A DNA stretch of 64,000 bases, from contig NZ_CP107942.1 in the NCBI RefSeq assembly GCF_036053395.1, positions 1,144,501-1,208,500 of the forward strand, in the 5' to 3' direction. Below are positions 7,948-16,783 of this stretch, piece after piece; within the stretch, counting starts at the first letter, position 1, and every line of letters begins with the position of its first letter. The translations under genes were made by a program, and so were the position numbers. The notes under the pieces were generated by a model. It was not told where the DNA came from, did no database searches, and saw nothing but the letters and a program-made list of their open reading frames with translations. This stretch comes from Actinoplanes sp. NBC_00393 (GTDB lineage Bacteria; Actinomycetota; Actinomycetes; Mycobacteriales; Micromonosporaceae).

Positions 7948-8952
7948 ATGGCGCAGAGGAGGCCGACGCTGGCCGATGTCGCTGCCGAGGCCGGTGTGTC
8001 CAAGGCGGCCGTTTCCCGGGTGATCAACGATGCGCCGGGGGTGTCGGCGCGGACCCGGGAGCGGGTGCGCCGGGTGATCGCGGATCTGGGGTTCCGGCCG
8101 GATCCGGTGGCCCGGGCCCTGGCTGCGGGGCACGGCGAGGTGATCGAGCTGGTCGTGGTGGACGAGGCTTCGATTTTCGGTACGAGTCCGTACTACGGAC
8201 GGGTCACCGCGGGGATTCTGCAGGAGCTTGCCGGAAGCAGTGCGCAGCTGCGGGTTCACGTCGTGGACGAGGCCGGGGCGCCGGGTCTGCTGGGCGGGCT
8301 CGCCGACGCGGTGAGCCTCGGCGTGTTGTTGATCAATGTGGCGCCGGCGGTGGCGGCGGAGTTCGCTGCGCAGTGTGACCGGGTGGTCTCGATGGGGCCG
8401 TCGGCGCCGGGTGTTCCGTTCGTGGGCCTGGAGAACGCGGACGGTGCGTATGCGGCGGTCAAGCATCTGCACCACAGTGGCCGGCGGCGGATCGTGGCGT
8501 TGCACGGGCAGGTGGGGAATCCCTGCGCCGACGAGCGGCGGGAGGGCTATCGGCGGGCGGTGCTCGATCTTGGTCTGCCGGAGATCTCGGCGACCGGCCG
8601 GTTCCGGCGGGAATCAGGGTACGAGCTGACCCGCCGACTGCTGACCGAAGAGCCGGACCTGGATGCGATGTTCGTCGCCTGCGACCTGATGGCGACCGGT
8701 GCGATGCAGGCCCTCGCCGACGCCGGCCGTCACGTGCCCGGCGACGTGGCAGTGGTCGGCTTCGACAACAGCGTGATCGCGGAGTGCTCGACGCCGCCGA
8801 TGTCCTCGGTGCATCAGCCGGTCGAGCAGATGGCTGCCGCGGCCACCCGCGCGATGATGAAACGGCAGCTGACGCCCTACTGGCGATGCGTCTTCCCGGC
8901 CGAGCTGAAGATCCGCCGGAGCTCCGGCCTGGCAACGACAGCACGGGCTTGA
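7948..8952 (+). CDS. LacI-family transcriptional regulator
   Basis: A 334-residue protein. The HTH is at residues 5-30 (PTLADVAAEAGVSKAAVSRVIN) followed by the hinge helix (PDPVARALAAG) and a periplasmic-binding-protein-like sensor domain (DVAVVGFDNSVIAECSTPPMSSVHQP). The start at 7948 places the HTH in the usual position; upstream codons are not LacI-like. The closest candidate operator is the 18-bp palindrome at 9627, in front of the sugar ABC importer, so it probably represses the pectin-oligosaccharide locus until inducer binds. Confidence 0.92.
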   Translation: MAQRRPTLADVAAEAGVSKAAVSRVINDAPGVSARTRERVRRVIADLGFRPDPVARALAAGHGEVIELVVVDEASIFGTSPYYGRVTAGILQELAGSSAQLRVHVVDEAGAPGLLGGLADAVSLGVLLINVAPAVAAEFAAQCDRVVSMGPSAPGVPFVGLENADGAYAAVKHLHHSGRRRIVALHGQVGNPCADERREGYRRAVLDLGLPEISATGRFRRESGYELTRRLLTEEPDLDAMFVACDLMATGAMQALADAGRHVPGDVAVVGFDNSVIAECSTPPMSSVHQPVEQMAAAATRAMMKRQLTPYWRCVFPAELKIRRSSGLATTARA

Positions 8953-9002
8953 AGCAGGAGCGCGTCCTGCAGGCCGTGAGCAGGCCCGGCACGTAACGGG
9001 CG

Positions 9003-9160
9003 TGGTTGGCAGCCGGGACCGGGCGGCAGGGACAAGGGCCGCGGTGGGCAGCGGAGACCGGGCGGCAGGGATGAGGGCCGCGGTGGGCAGCGGAGACCGG
9101 GCGGCAGGGATGAGGCCGCGGTGGGCAGCCGGGACCGGGCGGCAGGGATGAGGGCCGCGG
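9003..9160. repeat. Four tandem ~39-bp repeats
   Basis: The unit GTGGGCAGCGGAGACCGGGC... ending GGGCCGCG recurs four times with small changes and one- to three-base length differences. It sits just downstream of the converging LacI and coiled-coil genes. Confidence 0.8.
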
Positions 9161-9466
9161 TCAGAGGGAGTCGCGCGCCAGGTCGAGGCTTATTTCGTGC
9201 TGGTCGATGGCCCGCTCGCGGGAGTCGAGTTCGCGTTCCCGCGAGTCCAGCAGGGCGGCGCGGCGTTCCAGGTGGTGTTCGCGGGTGTCGGCGTCGTGCC
9301 GGCGGTCGGTGAGTTGCTGTTCGCGGCGGTCCTGGGTGCGGTCCCGCTCGTCCTGCGCCCGGCTTCGGCGATATCGCTCGCCAGCCTCGCGCATCGACGC
9401 GGCCGCGGTGGCGACCTCGGCGTCGATCTCCGACTGTTGCCGGAGTCGTTCCTCGTCAGGAGACAT
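9161..9466 (-). CDS. Small charged coiled-coil protein, unknown function
   Basis: A 101-residue protein almost entirely charged and heptad-like (DSRERELDSRERAIDQHEIS; EERLRQQSEIDAEVATAA), predicted as one long coiled coil with no signal peptide or membrane segment. The ATG at 9466 has GGGAAG 7 nt upstream on the minus strand. No family was recognised. It could be a cytoplasmic scaffold or a stress-associated protein. Confidence 0.6.
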   Translation of the reverse strand: MSPDEERLRQQSEIDAEVATAAASMREAGERYRRSRAQDERDRTQDRREQQLTDRRHDADTREHHLERRAALLDSRERELDSRERAIDQHEISLDLARDSL

Positions 9467-9626
9467 GCGCCTGCTTCCCCCGACCGGGCCCCATGGGAAA
9501 CCTCATTGAATAGTTAAAAAAAGATCGGCGCAGCCAGCGCACCTAGGTGGCGATCTGAGCGCTGAAACGATCCAGAATTTACCGGTCCGAAACCGTTGAC
9601 CCCCAGGGTGTGTCCGGGCACACTGC

Positions 9627-9644
9627 CAGGAAAGCGCTTTCCTG
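9627..9644. promoter_or_regulatory. Perfect 18-bp LacI-type operator
   Basis: CAGGAAAGCGCTTTCCTG is fully palindromic with the central GCGC/AAGCGCTT core typical of LacI-family sites. It lies 94 bp upstream of the first ABC permease start. The leader between it and 9738 carries loose repeats of a GCGAGATCGAAGAAC-like motif (9659-9724). Confidence 0.85.
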
Positions 9645-9737
9645 CGGACCGGAGATCCAGCGAGCGCGAAGAACCAGCGAGATCAAGAACCTGCGAGACC
9701 GCAGAGCTGCGAGATCGAAGAACATGAAGGGAGTCGG

Positions 9738-10664
9738 GTGAGCGCCATCGGCGAGCTTCAACGGCTCAACAGCACCACCGGCGGCCCGCCGCGCAAGAAG
9801 GACAACAAGGCCGCCTTCGTCTTCCTGCTGCCCTGGTTCGCCGGCCTGCTGCTGATCACCGCGGGCCCGGTGGCGGCGTCGTTCGTGCTCGGGTTCACCG
9901 ACTACAACCTGATCCAGCCGCCGGAGTTCTCCGGTGTGGAGAATTTCGAGCGCATGCTCACCGACGAGCGGCTGCACCAGGCGCTCGGCGTGACGTTCAA
10001 GTACGTACTGATCTCGGTCCCTCTGCAGCTGGCGGCCGCGCTCGGTCTGGCGATGCTGCTGGACCGCGGCCTGCGGGGCCTGGCGTTCTATCGCTCGGCC
10101 TTCTATCTGCCGAGCCTGCTCGGCTCGAGTGTCGCGATCGCGGTGCTGTGGCGGCAGATCTTCGGCGCGGACGGCCTGGTCAACCAGGCGCTCGCCCTGG
10201 TCGGGATCGAGGGGCGGGGCTGGATCTCCGATCCGGACACGGCGCTGTCCACACTGATCGTGCTGAACGTGTGGACGTTCGGCGCCCCGATGGTGATCTT
10301 CCTGGCCGGGCTGCGGCAGATCCCGGTCATGTATTACGAGGCGGCGAGTGTGGACGGCGCCGGCCGGTGGACCGTGTTCCGCAAGATCACGATCCCGCTG
10401 CTGTCACCGATCATCTTCTTCAACCTGGTGCTGCAGATCATCCACGCGTTCCAGGCGTTCACCCAGGCGTTCGTGGTCTCCGGCGGCAGCGGCGGCCCGT
10501 CCGACTCGACGTTGTTCTACACGCTCTACCTGTATCAGCGTGGCTTCCACAACTTCGACATGGGCTACGCGTCCGCGCTGGCCTGGCTGCTGCTGATCAT
10601 CATCGCGGCGTTCACCGCGGTCAACTTCTGGGCCGCCAAGCGATGGGTCTTCTACGATGACTGA
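9738..10664 (+). CDS. Sugar ABC transporter permease (MalF/LplB/UgpA type)
   Basis: A 308-residue inner-membrane protein with six transmembrane segments and the ATPase-contacting EAA loop (EAASVDGAGRWTVFRKITIP...) near residue 200. GTG start with AAGGGA at 9727-9732. It overlaps the next permease by 8 bp. It is the first gene of the importer downstream of the LacI operator. No ATPase is encoded here; CUT1 importers of this type usually borrow a shared MsiK-like ATPase, so that is the likely partner. Confidence 0.93.
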   Translation: MSAIGELQRLNSTTGGPPRKKDNKAAFVFLLPWFAGLLLITAGPVAASFVLGFTDYNLIQPPEFSGVENFERMLTDERLHQALGVTFKYVLISVPLQLAAALGLAMLLDRGLRGLAFYRSAFYLPSLLGSSVAIAVLWRQIFGADGLVNQALALVGIEGRGWISDPDTALSTLIVLNVWTFGAPMVIFLAGLRQIPVMYYEAASVDGAGRWTVFRKITIPLLSPIIFFNLVLQIIHAFQAFTQAFVVSGGSGGPSDSTLFYTLYLYQRGFHNFDMGYASALAWLLLIIIAAFTAVNFWAAKRWVFYDD

Positions 10665-11544
10665 CCTGCAAGAGCGGCTCGCGCCGGTGCAGACGGAAAC
10701 GCCGCGACCGAGCCCACGGCCCAGGAACCGGAGCCTGCTCAAGCACGCCGGCCTGATCCTGCTCACCGTGATCATGCTGTATCCGGTGATCTGGATGGTG
10801 GTCAGCTCGCTGCGGCCGGGCAACGAGATCTTCCGCTCACCCGGGCTCGTGCTGTCCGACCTGGAGCTGAACAACTACGGCGAAGGGTGGAACGCCCTCT
10901 CCTCCCCGTTCGGCCACTTCCTGCTGAACTCGGCGATCGTCGTGGTGGGCTGCATCATCGGCAACCTGGTGTCCTGCTCGATGGCGGCGTACGCCTTCGC
11001 CCGGCTCGAGTTCACCGGCAAGAAGCTGTGGTTCGCGATCATGCTCGGCACGATCATGCTGCCGATCCACGTGATCATCGTCCCGCAGTACATCATGTTC
11101 TCGCAGCTCGGCTGGGTGAACACGTTCCTGCCCCTGATCGTGCCGAAGCTGCTGGCCACCGACGCGTTCTTCGTGTTCCTGATGGTCCAGTTCATCCGCG
11201 GCCTGCCCAAGGAGCTGGACGAGGCGGCCCGGATCGACGGCGCCGGGCATCCGCGGATCTTCCTGCAGGTGATCCTGCCGCTGATGCTGCCGGCCCTGGC
11301 CACCACCACGATCTTCACGTTCATCTGGACCTGGAACGACTTCTTCAGCCAGCTGATCTATCTGACCGACCCGGAGATGTACACGGTCCCCGTGGCGCTG
11401 CGCTCCTTCGTGGACGCCACCGTGGCCACCTCCTGGGGCTCCATGTTCGCGATGAGCGTCGTCTCCCTGCTGCCGATCTTCCTCGCCTTCCTGATCGGCC
11501 AGCGCTACCTGATCAAGGGCATCGCCACCACCGGAATCAAGTGA
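10657..11544 (+). CDS. Carbohydrate ABC transporter permease (MalG type)
   Basis: A 295-residue second permease with six membrane segments and the EAA motif DEAARIDGAGHPRIFLQVILP at about 188-208. The start overlaps the preceding gene by 8 bp, indicating translational coupling. It forms the CUT1 heterodimeric channel with the preceding permease. Confidence 0.93.
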   Translation: MTDLQERLAPVQTETPRPSPRPRNRSLLKHAGLILLTVIMLYPVIWMVVSSLRPGNEIFRSPGLVLSDLELNNYGEGWNALSSPFGHFLLNSAIVVVGCIIGNLVSCSMAAYAFARLEFTGKKLWFAIMLGTIMLPIHVIIVPQYIMFSQLGWVNTFLPLIVPKLLATDAFFVFLMVQFIRGLPKELDEAARIDGAGHPRIFLQVILPLMLPALATTTIFTFIWTWNDFFSQLIYLTDPEMYTVPVALRSFVDATVATSWGSMFAMSVVSLLPIFLAFLIGQRYLIKGIATTGIK

Positions 11545-11558
11545 AGGAGCCATCCCCC

Positions 11559-12872
11559 ATGCGCAACCTGACCAGACGCTCCCTGTTGTCGCTCGGTGTC
11601 GGAGCCGGTGCGGCGGCCGCCCTCGCGGCCTGCGGCGGCGGTGGCGGCGGTGATGCCGGAGGCGACATCTCCTCCGACCCCGTGAAGCTGCGTTTCACCT
11701 GGTGGGGCTCGGACGCCCGGCACCAGCGCACGCAGCAGGCGATCGATCTGTTCACCAAGAAGTACCCGAACATCACCATCTCCGGTGAGTTCAAGGAGTG
11801 GAACGGCTACTGGGACAGCCTGGCCACCACGGTCGCCGCCAACGACGCCCCGGACATCATCCAGATGGACGAGCTCTACCTGGCTTCGTACGCCGAACGC
11901 GGCGCCCTGCTCGACCTGAAGTCGGCGGACAAGCACCTCAAGACCGCTGACATCGACGAGGCGGCCCTCAACACCGGCCAGATCGACGGCAAGCAGTACG
12001 CCATCCCCACCGGCCTCGCCGCGTACTCGATCGTCGCGAACACCGACCTCCTCGCCCAGTACAAGATCCCGGTGCCCGACGACGCCACGTGGACCTGGGA
12101 CGATCTGAAGCGCATCGGCACCGAGATCTCCAAGGCCAGCGGCGGCAAGGTCACCGGCGTACAGTCGTGGGGTTTTGACACTGGTGGTGTCAACATCTGG
12201 GCCCGCCAAGCGGGAGCGACCCTGTATGACGACGCCGGCAAGGTCTCCATCCCGCCGGACGTGCTGGCCAACTACTGGCAGTACCTGCTGGATCTGGCCA
12301 AGAACGGCATCGCCCCGGCGCCGTCGGTCACCGTCGAACGGGCCGGCGCGCCGCTGGACCAGTCCGGCACCGCGACCAACACGTCGGCCTTCGGCACCTG
12401 GTGGAACACCCAGCTCACCTCGCTCGCCGCGGCCAGCGGGCAGAAGCTGAAGCTGCTCAAGCTGCCCACCAACGGCCAGCCCGCCGCCGCGACCAGCCCC
12501 TACTACAAGCCGTCGATGTTCTGGTCGGTGTCGGCGCGTTCGAAGCATCCGGCCGAGGCCGCCCTGTTCGTCGACTTCCTGCTCAACACGCAGGAGGCCG
12601 GCGACGTGCTGCTCACCGACCGGGGTGTGCCGTCGAACGCCAAGGTCCGCGCGGCGATCGCCCCGAAGCTGACCGAGACCGACAAGGCCGCCGCCGACTA
12701 CCTGGAATCGATCCAGGTCGGCCCCGCTCCGCGGGTCACGCCCAACGGCGCCAGCAGCGTGGAGACCATCCTGAAGCGCCACACCGAGGAGGTGCTCTTC
12801 GAGCGCCAGGCGCCGCAGCAGGCCGCGGCGAGCTTCATCAAGGAACTCCAGGCCGAGATCGACGCCGCCTGA
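11559..12872 (+). CDS. Extracellular sugar-binding lipoprotein of the ABC importer
   Basis: A 437-residue family-1 solute-binding protein. The N-terminus has twin arginines and a lipobox (RRSLLSLGVGAGAAAALAAC) followed by a Gly-rich linker, so it is a membrane-tethered lipoprotein. Substrate-binding features include LRFTWWGSDARHQRTQQAID and APDIIQMDELYLASY. The ATG at 11559 has AAGGAG at 11544-11549. The frame is open further upstream but that overlaps the permease. Given the adjacent lyase, the ligand is probably a rhamnogalacturonan-derived oligosaccharide. Confidence 0.92.
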   Translation: MRNLTRRSLLSLGVGAGAAAALAACGGGGGGDAGGDISSDPVKLRFTWWGSDARHQRTQQAIDLFTKKYPNITISGEFKEWNGYWDSLATTVAANDAPDIIQMDELYLASYAERGALLDLKSADKHLKTADIDEAALNTGQIDGKQYAIPTGLAAYSIVANTDLLAQYKIPVPDDATWTWDDLKRIGTEISKASGGKVTGVQSWGFDTGGVNIWARQAGATLYDDAGKVSIPPDVLANYWQYLLDLAKNGIAPAPSVTVERAGAPLDQSGTATNTSAFGTWWNTQLTSLAAASGQKLKLLKLPTNGQPAAATSPYYKPSMFWSVSARSKHPAEAALFVDFLLNTQEAGDVLLTDRGVPSNAKVRAAIAPKLTETDKAAADYLESIQVGPAPRVTPNGASSVETILKRHTEEVLFERQAPQQAAASFIKELQAEIDAA

Positions 12873-12892
12873 CATGTACGCCTCGACGCGCT

Positions 12893-12916
12893 GTCCCGTG
12901 TCCCCCAGCACGGGAC
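12893..12916. terminator. Hairpin between binding protein and lyase genes
   Basis: GTCCCGTG and CACGGGAC form a perfect 8-bp stem around an 8-nt loop. No T-run follows, so it may be an mRNA-stabilising or attenuating structure within the operon rather than a full terminator. Confidence 0.5.
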
Positions 12917-12941
12917 GGCGTGCCATCCCCGAAGGAGAGTC

Positions 12942-15140
12942 ATGCGTCTCCGTACCGTGGGCGTTGTCGCCGCCCTGCTGCTAGCCGGACTGTTTGCTCC
13001 CGCCGCCGCCACCGCACGCGGCATCCCGCTCGAACGCCTCGACCGCGGTCTGGTCGCCGCCACCACCAGCGAAGGGGTCTTCCTGAGCTGGCGACTGCTC
13101 GGCAGCGAGGCCACCGGCCACTCGGCAACCGGCCTGACCGGCACCAACTTCCACGTCCACCGCGACGGCCGGCGCATCGCCACCGTCACCGACAGCACCA
13201 ACTACCTCGACAAGGCCGGCGCCGCCACGTCGAAATACCGGGTGACGCCGGTGAAGGGTGGTCCCGCGGCCACCGCCACGCCCTGGGCGACCAGCCACCA
13301 CGACCTGCCGCTGCAGAAACCCGCCGACGGCGTGACCCCGGCGGGGGAGACCTACACCTACGCCGCGAACGACATGAGCGTCGGCGACATGGACGGCGAC
13401 GGCCGCTACGAGTACGTGGTGAAGTGGGACCCGTCGAACTCCAAGGACGTCTCCCAGGTCGGGTGGACGGGCCCGGTCTACATCGACACCTACCGGGCGG
13501 ACGGCACCCTGCTGCACCGCATCGACCTGGGCGTCAACATCCGGGCCGGCGCCCACTACACCCAATTCCTGGTCTACGACTTCGACGGCAACGGCCGCGC
13601 CGAGATGATGCTGAAGACCGCTCCGGGCACGCGGACGATCCGCAACGGCCGGTCGCACTACATCAAGAACGGCTTCCAGAAGGAAGCTGACTACCGGATG
13701 AGTGCCGCCGACTACTACCAGCACGTCGTGGAGATGTTCCTCGGCTGGCACGAGCACCCCGAGGTGGTCGCCGGGCGCTGGCCGGCCACCCTGGAGCAGG
13801 CGTTCGGGATCACCCCGCAGTATCAATACCCGCTGAGCCGCGCGGACGCCGAGGCGCTCACCGATTACTTCATGGATGTGTACGCGCCGTCGCGCAGCAC
13901 CCGCAACAATCTGCGCGCCTTCGAGGGCTTCATCGTCGACGGCCCGGAGTATCTGACGGTCTTCGACGGCGCGACCGGCCGTGAGCTGCAGACCATCGAC
14001 TACAAGCCGGGACGCCACGACGACGGCCTGATGTGGGGCGACTACGCGATGGCCCGGATCGAGCCCGGCAACCGGGTCGACCGGTTCCTGGCCGGCGTCG
14101 CGTACCTGGACGGCAAGCGCCCGTCGGCGGTCTTCGCCCGCGGCTACTACACCCGTTCCACGCTGGTCGCCTACCACTGGGACGGACGCCGGCTGCGTGA
14201 GAACTGGTACGTGGACAGCGGCTGGACCCCGATGACGAACCCGTTCAACGACTCCCCGCACGGCCGCGACGGCACCGACCCGGTGTTCGGCAAGCTGACC
14301 ACGCAAGGTTTCCACTCGCTCAGCGCGGCCGACGTCGACCTGGACGGCAAGCAGGAGATCGTCTACGGCGCAGCGACGATCGACCACGACGGCAGCCTGC
14401 TCTACTCGTCGTTCGCGAACCTCCCCACGGGAGAGACCGCCCGGCTCGGGCACGGCGACGCCATGCACGTCACCGACATCGATCCGGACCGCCCCGGCCA
14501 GGAGATCTTCACCGTGCACGAGGGTGCGACGTCCGCGCCGTACGGCATGGCGATGCGCGACGCGGCCACCGGCGAGGTCCTTTTCGGCACGTACTCCGGG
14601 CGCGACACCGGCCGCGGCATGATCGGGGACGTACTGCCGGAGGTACGCGGCATCGAGGCGTGGGCCAGCATGCCCGGCGGCTCCGCGGCGCTCGGCCTGC
14701 ACAGCGCCAAGGGCGAGATCCTGACCAGCTCGATCCCCGGCACGAACCAGAGCATCCGCTGGGCCGGCGACCTCACCACACAGATCGTCAACGGGGCCGG
14801 TGACGTCACGCCGACCATCGACGACTGGAAGCGCGGGACGCTGCTGACCGCCGAAGGCACCCGCACGAACAACGGCACCAAGGGAAACCCGAGCCTGGTC
14901 GCCGACATCCTCGGCGACTGGCGTGAGGAGCTGCTGGTCCGGACCGCGGACAGCACCGCGATCCGGATCCACCTCAGCACCGAGGTGACGAGCCACAAGC
15001 TCTACACGCTCATGCACGACCCGCAGTACCGGGTCGAGGTGGCACGGCAGCAGACCACGTACAACCAGCCGTCGTACCCGAGCTTCTATCTGGCCTCGGA
15101 CACCGACTGGGCGCGCGTGCCGCTGCCCGGCCGGAAATAG
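12942..15140 (+). CDS. Secreted rhamnogalacturonan lyase, polysaccharide lyase family 11
   Basis: A 732-residue exported enzyme: signal peptide (VVAALLLAGLFAPAAATA), N-terminal beta domain (ERLDRGLVAATTSEGVFLSWRLLG), then the PL11 eight-bladed propeller with Ca-binding-type repeats (DMDGDGRYEYVVKWDPSNSK, DFDGNGRAEMMLKTAPG, DVDLDGKQEIVYGAA) and the C-terminal signature NPSLVADILGDWREELLVRT. PL11 enzymes cleave the rhamnose-galacturonic acid backbone of pectin by beta-elimination. The ATG at 12942 has GGAGAG upstream. The product would feed the adjacent ABC importer. The protein ends without a carbohydrate-binding module. Confidence 0.95.
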   Translation: MRLRTVGVVAALLLAGLFAPAAATARGIPLERLDRGLVAATTSEGVFLSWRLLGSEATGHSATGLTGTNFHVHRDGRRIATVTDSTNYLDKAGAATSKYRVTPVKGGPAATATPWATSHHDLPLQKPADGVTPAGETYTYAANDMSVGDMDGDGRYEYVVKWDPSNSKDVSQVGWTGPVYIDTYRADGTLLHRIDLGVNIRAGAHYTQFLVYDFDGNGRAEMMLKTAPGTRTIRNGRSHYIKNGFQKEADYRMSAADYYQHVVEMFLGWHEHPEVVAGRWPATLEQAFGITPQYQYPLSRADAEALTDYFMDVYAPSRSTRNNLRAFEGFIVDGPEYLTVFDGATGRELQTIDYKPGRHDDGLMWGDYAMARIEPGNRVDRFLAGVAYLDGKRPSAVFARGYYTRSTLVAYHWDGRRLRENWYVDSGWTPMTNPFNDSPHGRDGTDPVFGKLTTQGFHSLSAADVDLDGKQEIVYGAATIDHDGSLLYSSFANLPTGETARLGHGDAMHVTDIDPDRPGQEIFTVHEGATSAPYGMAMRDAATGEVLFGTYSGRDTGRGMIGDVLPEVRGIEAWASMPGGSAALGLHSAKGEILTSSIPGTNQSIRWAGDLTTQIVNGAGDVTPTIDDWKRGTLLTAEGTRTNNGTKGNPSLVADILGDWREELLVRTADSTAIRIHLSTEVTSHKLYTLMHDPQYRVEVARQQTTYNQPSYPSFYLASDTDWARVPLPGRK

Positions 15141-15181
15141 CCGGTCGGCGTATCTCCGGGGCGGGTGATCAAGTTGGGCAG

Positions 15182-16783
15182 GTGGTGTGGAACGAGCTGC
15201 CACCTCATCGCCCGGCCCCGGACCTGCGGGTCGCTGAGCTGCCGCGCCGGGGACTGCTCGCCCTGAGCGCGGCGGCGCTGGCGACCGCGTTCGCCCCGGT
15301 GGGCGCGCTCGCGTCGCACAGTGGCACACGGCTGCGGGCCGATCCGTTCACGCTGGGGGTCGCCTCGGGGGATCCCCTGCCGGACGGCGTCGTGCTGTGG
15401 ACGCGGCTGGCGCCGGAACCCCTGGAACCGGCCGGTGGGCTGTCCTTCGTCAGCCGGCCGGTGCAGTGGCAGCTCGCCGAGGACGCCGGGTTCACCCGGG
15501 TGGTCCGCTCCGGCACGGCTACCGCGCGAGCAGAGTACGGGCATGCGGTGCACGTCGACGTGCGAGGGCTGCGGCCCGGGCGGGTCTATCACTACCGCTT
15601 CCGGTCGGGGCCGCACTACAGCCCGGCGAGGCGGACCCGGACAGCTCCGGCGGTCGGCGGGACACCGGAATCCCTGCGGTTCGCGGTCGCGTCCTGTCAG
15701 GCGTACGCCGATGGTTTCTTCACTGCCTGGCGGCACCTGGCCGCTGAAGATCTCGACCTGGTGTTCTTCCTCGGCGACTACATCTACGAAGCGGCGATCG
15801 ACAGCGCCGGTGGCCGCCGGCGCGACTCCGCGCTGCGCCTGCCGGACACGCTGCAACTCGGCGTCGACACGCTGGACCTATACCGGTTGCGGTACGCGCT
15901 GCAGCGCACCGACCCGGATCTGCGGGCCGCGCACGCCGCGTTCCCGTGGGTAGCGACCTGGGACGACCACGAGGTGCAGGACAACTACGCGGCCGGGGTG
16001 CCGCGCTTCGACATCAGCGCCGACGATTTCCTGGTGCAGCGGGCCAACGCCTACCGCGCGTACTGGGAGAACCAGCCGCTGCGCCGCCCGCAACGCCCGG
16101 ATGGCGCCGGGATGCTGCTGTACCGGCGACTGCGCTTCGGCGACCTGGCCGAGGCGCATGTGCTGGACACCCGGCAGTACCGGTCTGATCAGGCCTGTGG
16201 TGACGGGGTGAAACCGTCGTGCGCGGATCGTTGGAAGCCAAGCCACAGCCTGTTGGGCGCGGCGCAGCGGGAGTGGTTGCTGCGGGGGATGGGCCGGGCC
16301 GGCACGCGCTGGAACATCCTGGCCCAGCAGGTGACCATGGCCGAGATGCGGTCCGATTCCGCGATCGACATGGACAAATGGGACGGATATCCGCGGGATC
16401 GGCAGGCTGTGCTGTCGACGGCGGCCCGCGTGCCCGGCACGGTTGTGCTCACCGGTGACGTCCACATGCATTACGCGGCCGACCTGCGCACCGACTTCGG
16501 CGCCCCGGCGACCCCGGCGGTCGGCGTCGAGCTGACCGGCACCTCGATCTCCAGCGGCGGTGACGGCAGCGACACCACGCCGTTGCTGGACGGGCAGCGC
16601 CGCGACAACCCGCACGTCCGCTTCGCCAACGCGCGGCGCGGCTACATCCGCTGCGAACTGACCCGCACGTCGCTGCGCGCCGACTACCGGGTGGTCCCGT
16701 ACGTCACCCGGCCCGGTGCTCCGATCAGCACGCGGGCTTCGTACGTCTCCGCCCGCGACCGCCCCGGATTGGCCCCCGCCTGA
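15182..16783 (+). CDS. PhoD-like alkaline phosphatase/phosphodiesterase
   Basis: A 533-residue secreted metallophosphatase. The N-terminus carries twin-Arg plus hydrophobic core (LPRRGLLALSAAALATAFA), as in Tat-exported PhoD. An N-terminal PhoD_N domain (FTLGVASGDPLPDGVVLWTR) precedes the metal centre (FAVASCQAYADGF, FFLGDYIYEAA, VATWDDHEVQDNYA, VVLTGDVHMHYAADL). GTG start at 15182, with a second GTG at 15185 possible; neither has a strong ribosome site. It overlaps the next gene by 1 bp, so the two are probably cotranscribed. Confidence 0.9.
   Translation: MVWNELPPHRPAPDLRVAELPRRGLLALSAAALATAFAPVGALASHSGTRLRADPFTLGVASGDPLPDGVVLWTRLAPEPLEPAGGLSFVSRPVQWQLAEDAGFTRVVRSGTATARAEYGHAVHVDVRGLRPGRVYHYRFRSGPHYSPARRTRTAPAVGGTPESLRFAVASCQAYADGFFTAWRHLAAEDLDLVFFLGDYIYEAAIDSAGGRRRDSALRLPDTLQLGVDTLDLYRLRYALQRTDPDLRAAHAAFPWVATWDDHEVQDNYAAGVPRFDISADDFLVQRANAYRAYWENQPLRRPQRPDGAGMLLYRRLRFGDLAEAHVLDTRQYRSDQACGDGVKPSCADRWKPSHSLLGAAQREWLLRGMGRAGTRWNILAQQVTMAEMRSDSAIDMDKWDGYPRDRQAVLSTAARVPGTVVLTGDVHMHYAADLRTDFGAPATPAVGVELTGTSISSGGDGSDTTPLLDGQRRDNPHVRFANARRGYIRCELTRTSLRADYRVVPYVTRPGAPISTRASYVSARDRPGLAPA

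Noticed and set aside
12981..15329. A 782-codon open frame antisense to the PL11 lyase
   Set aside because: Long antisense frames are common in very GC-rich DNA; composition is Arg/Gly/Val without domains and the PL11 protein is clear.
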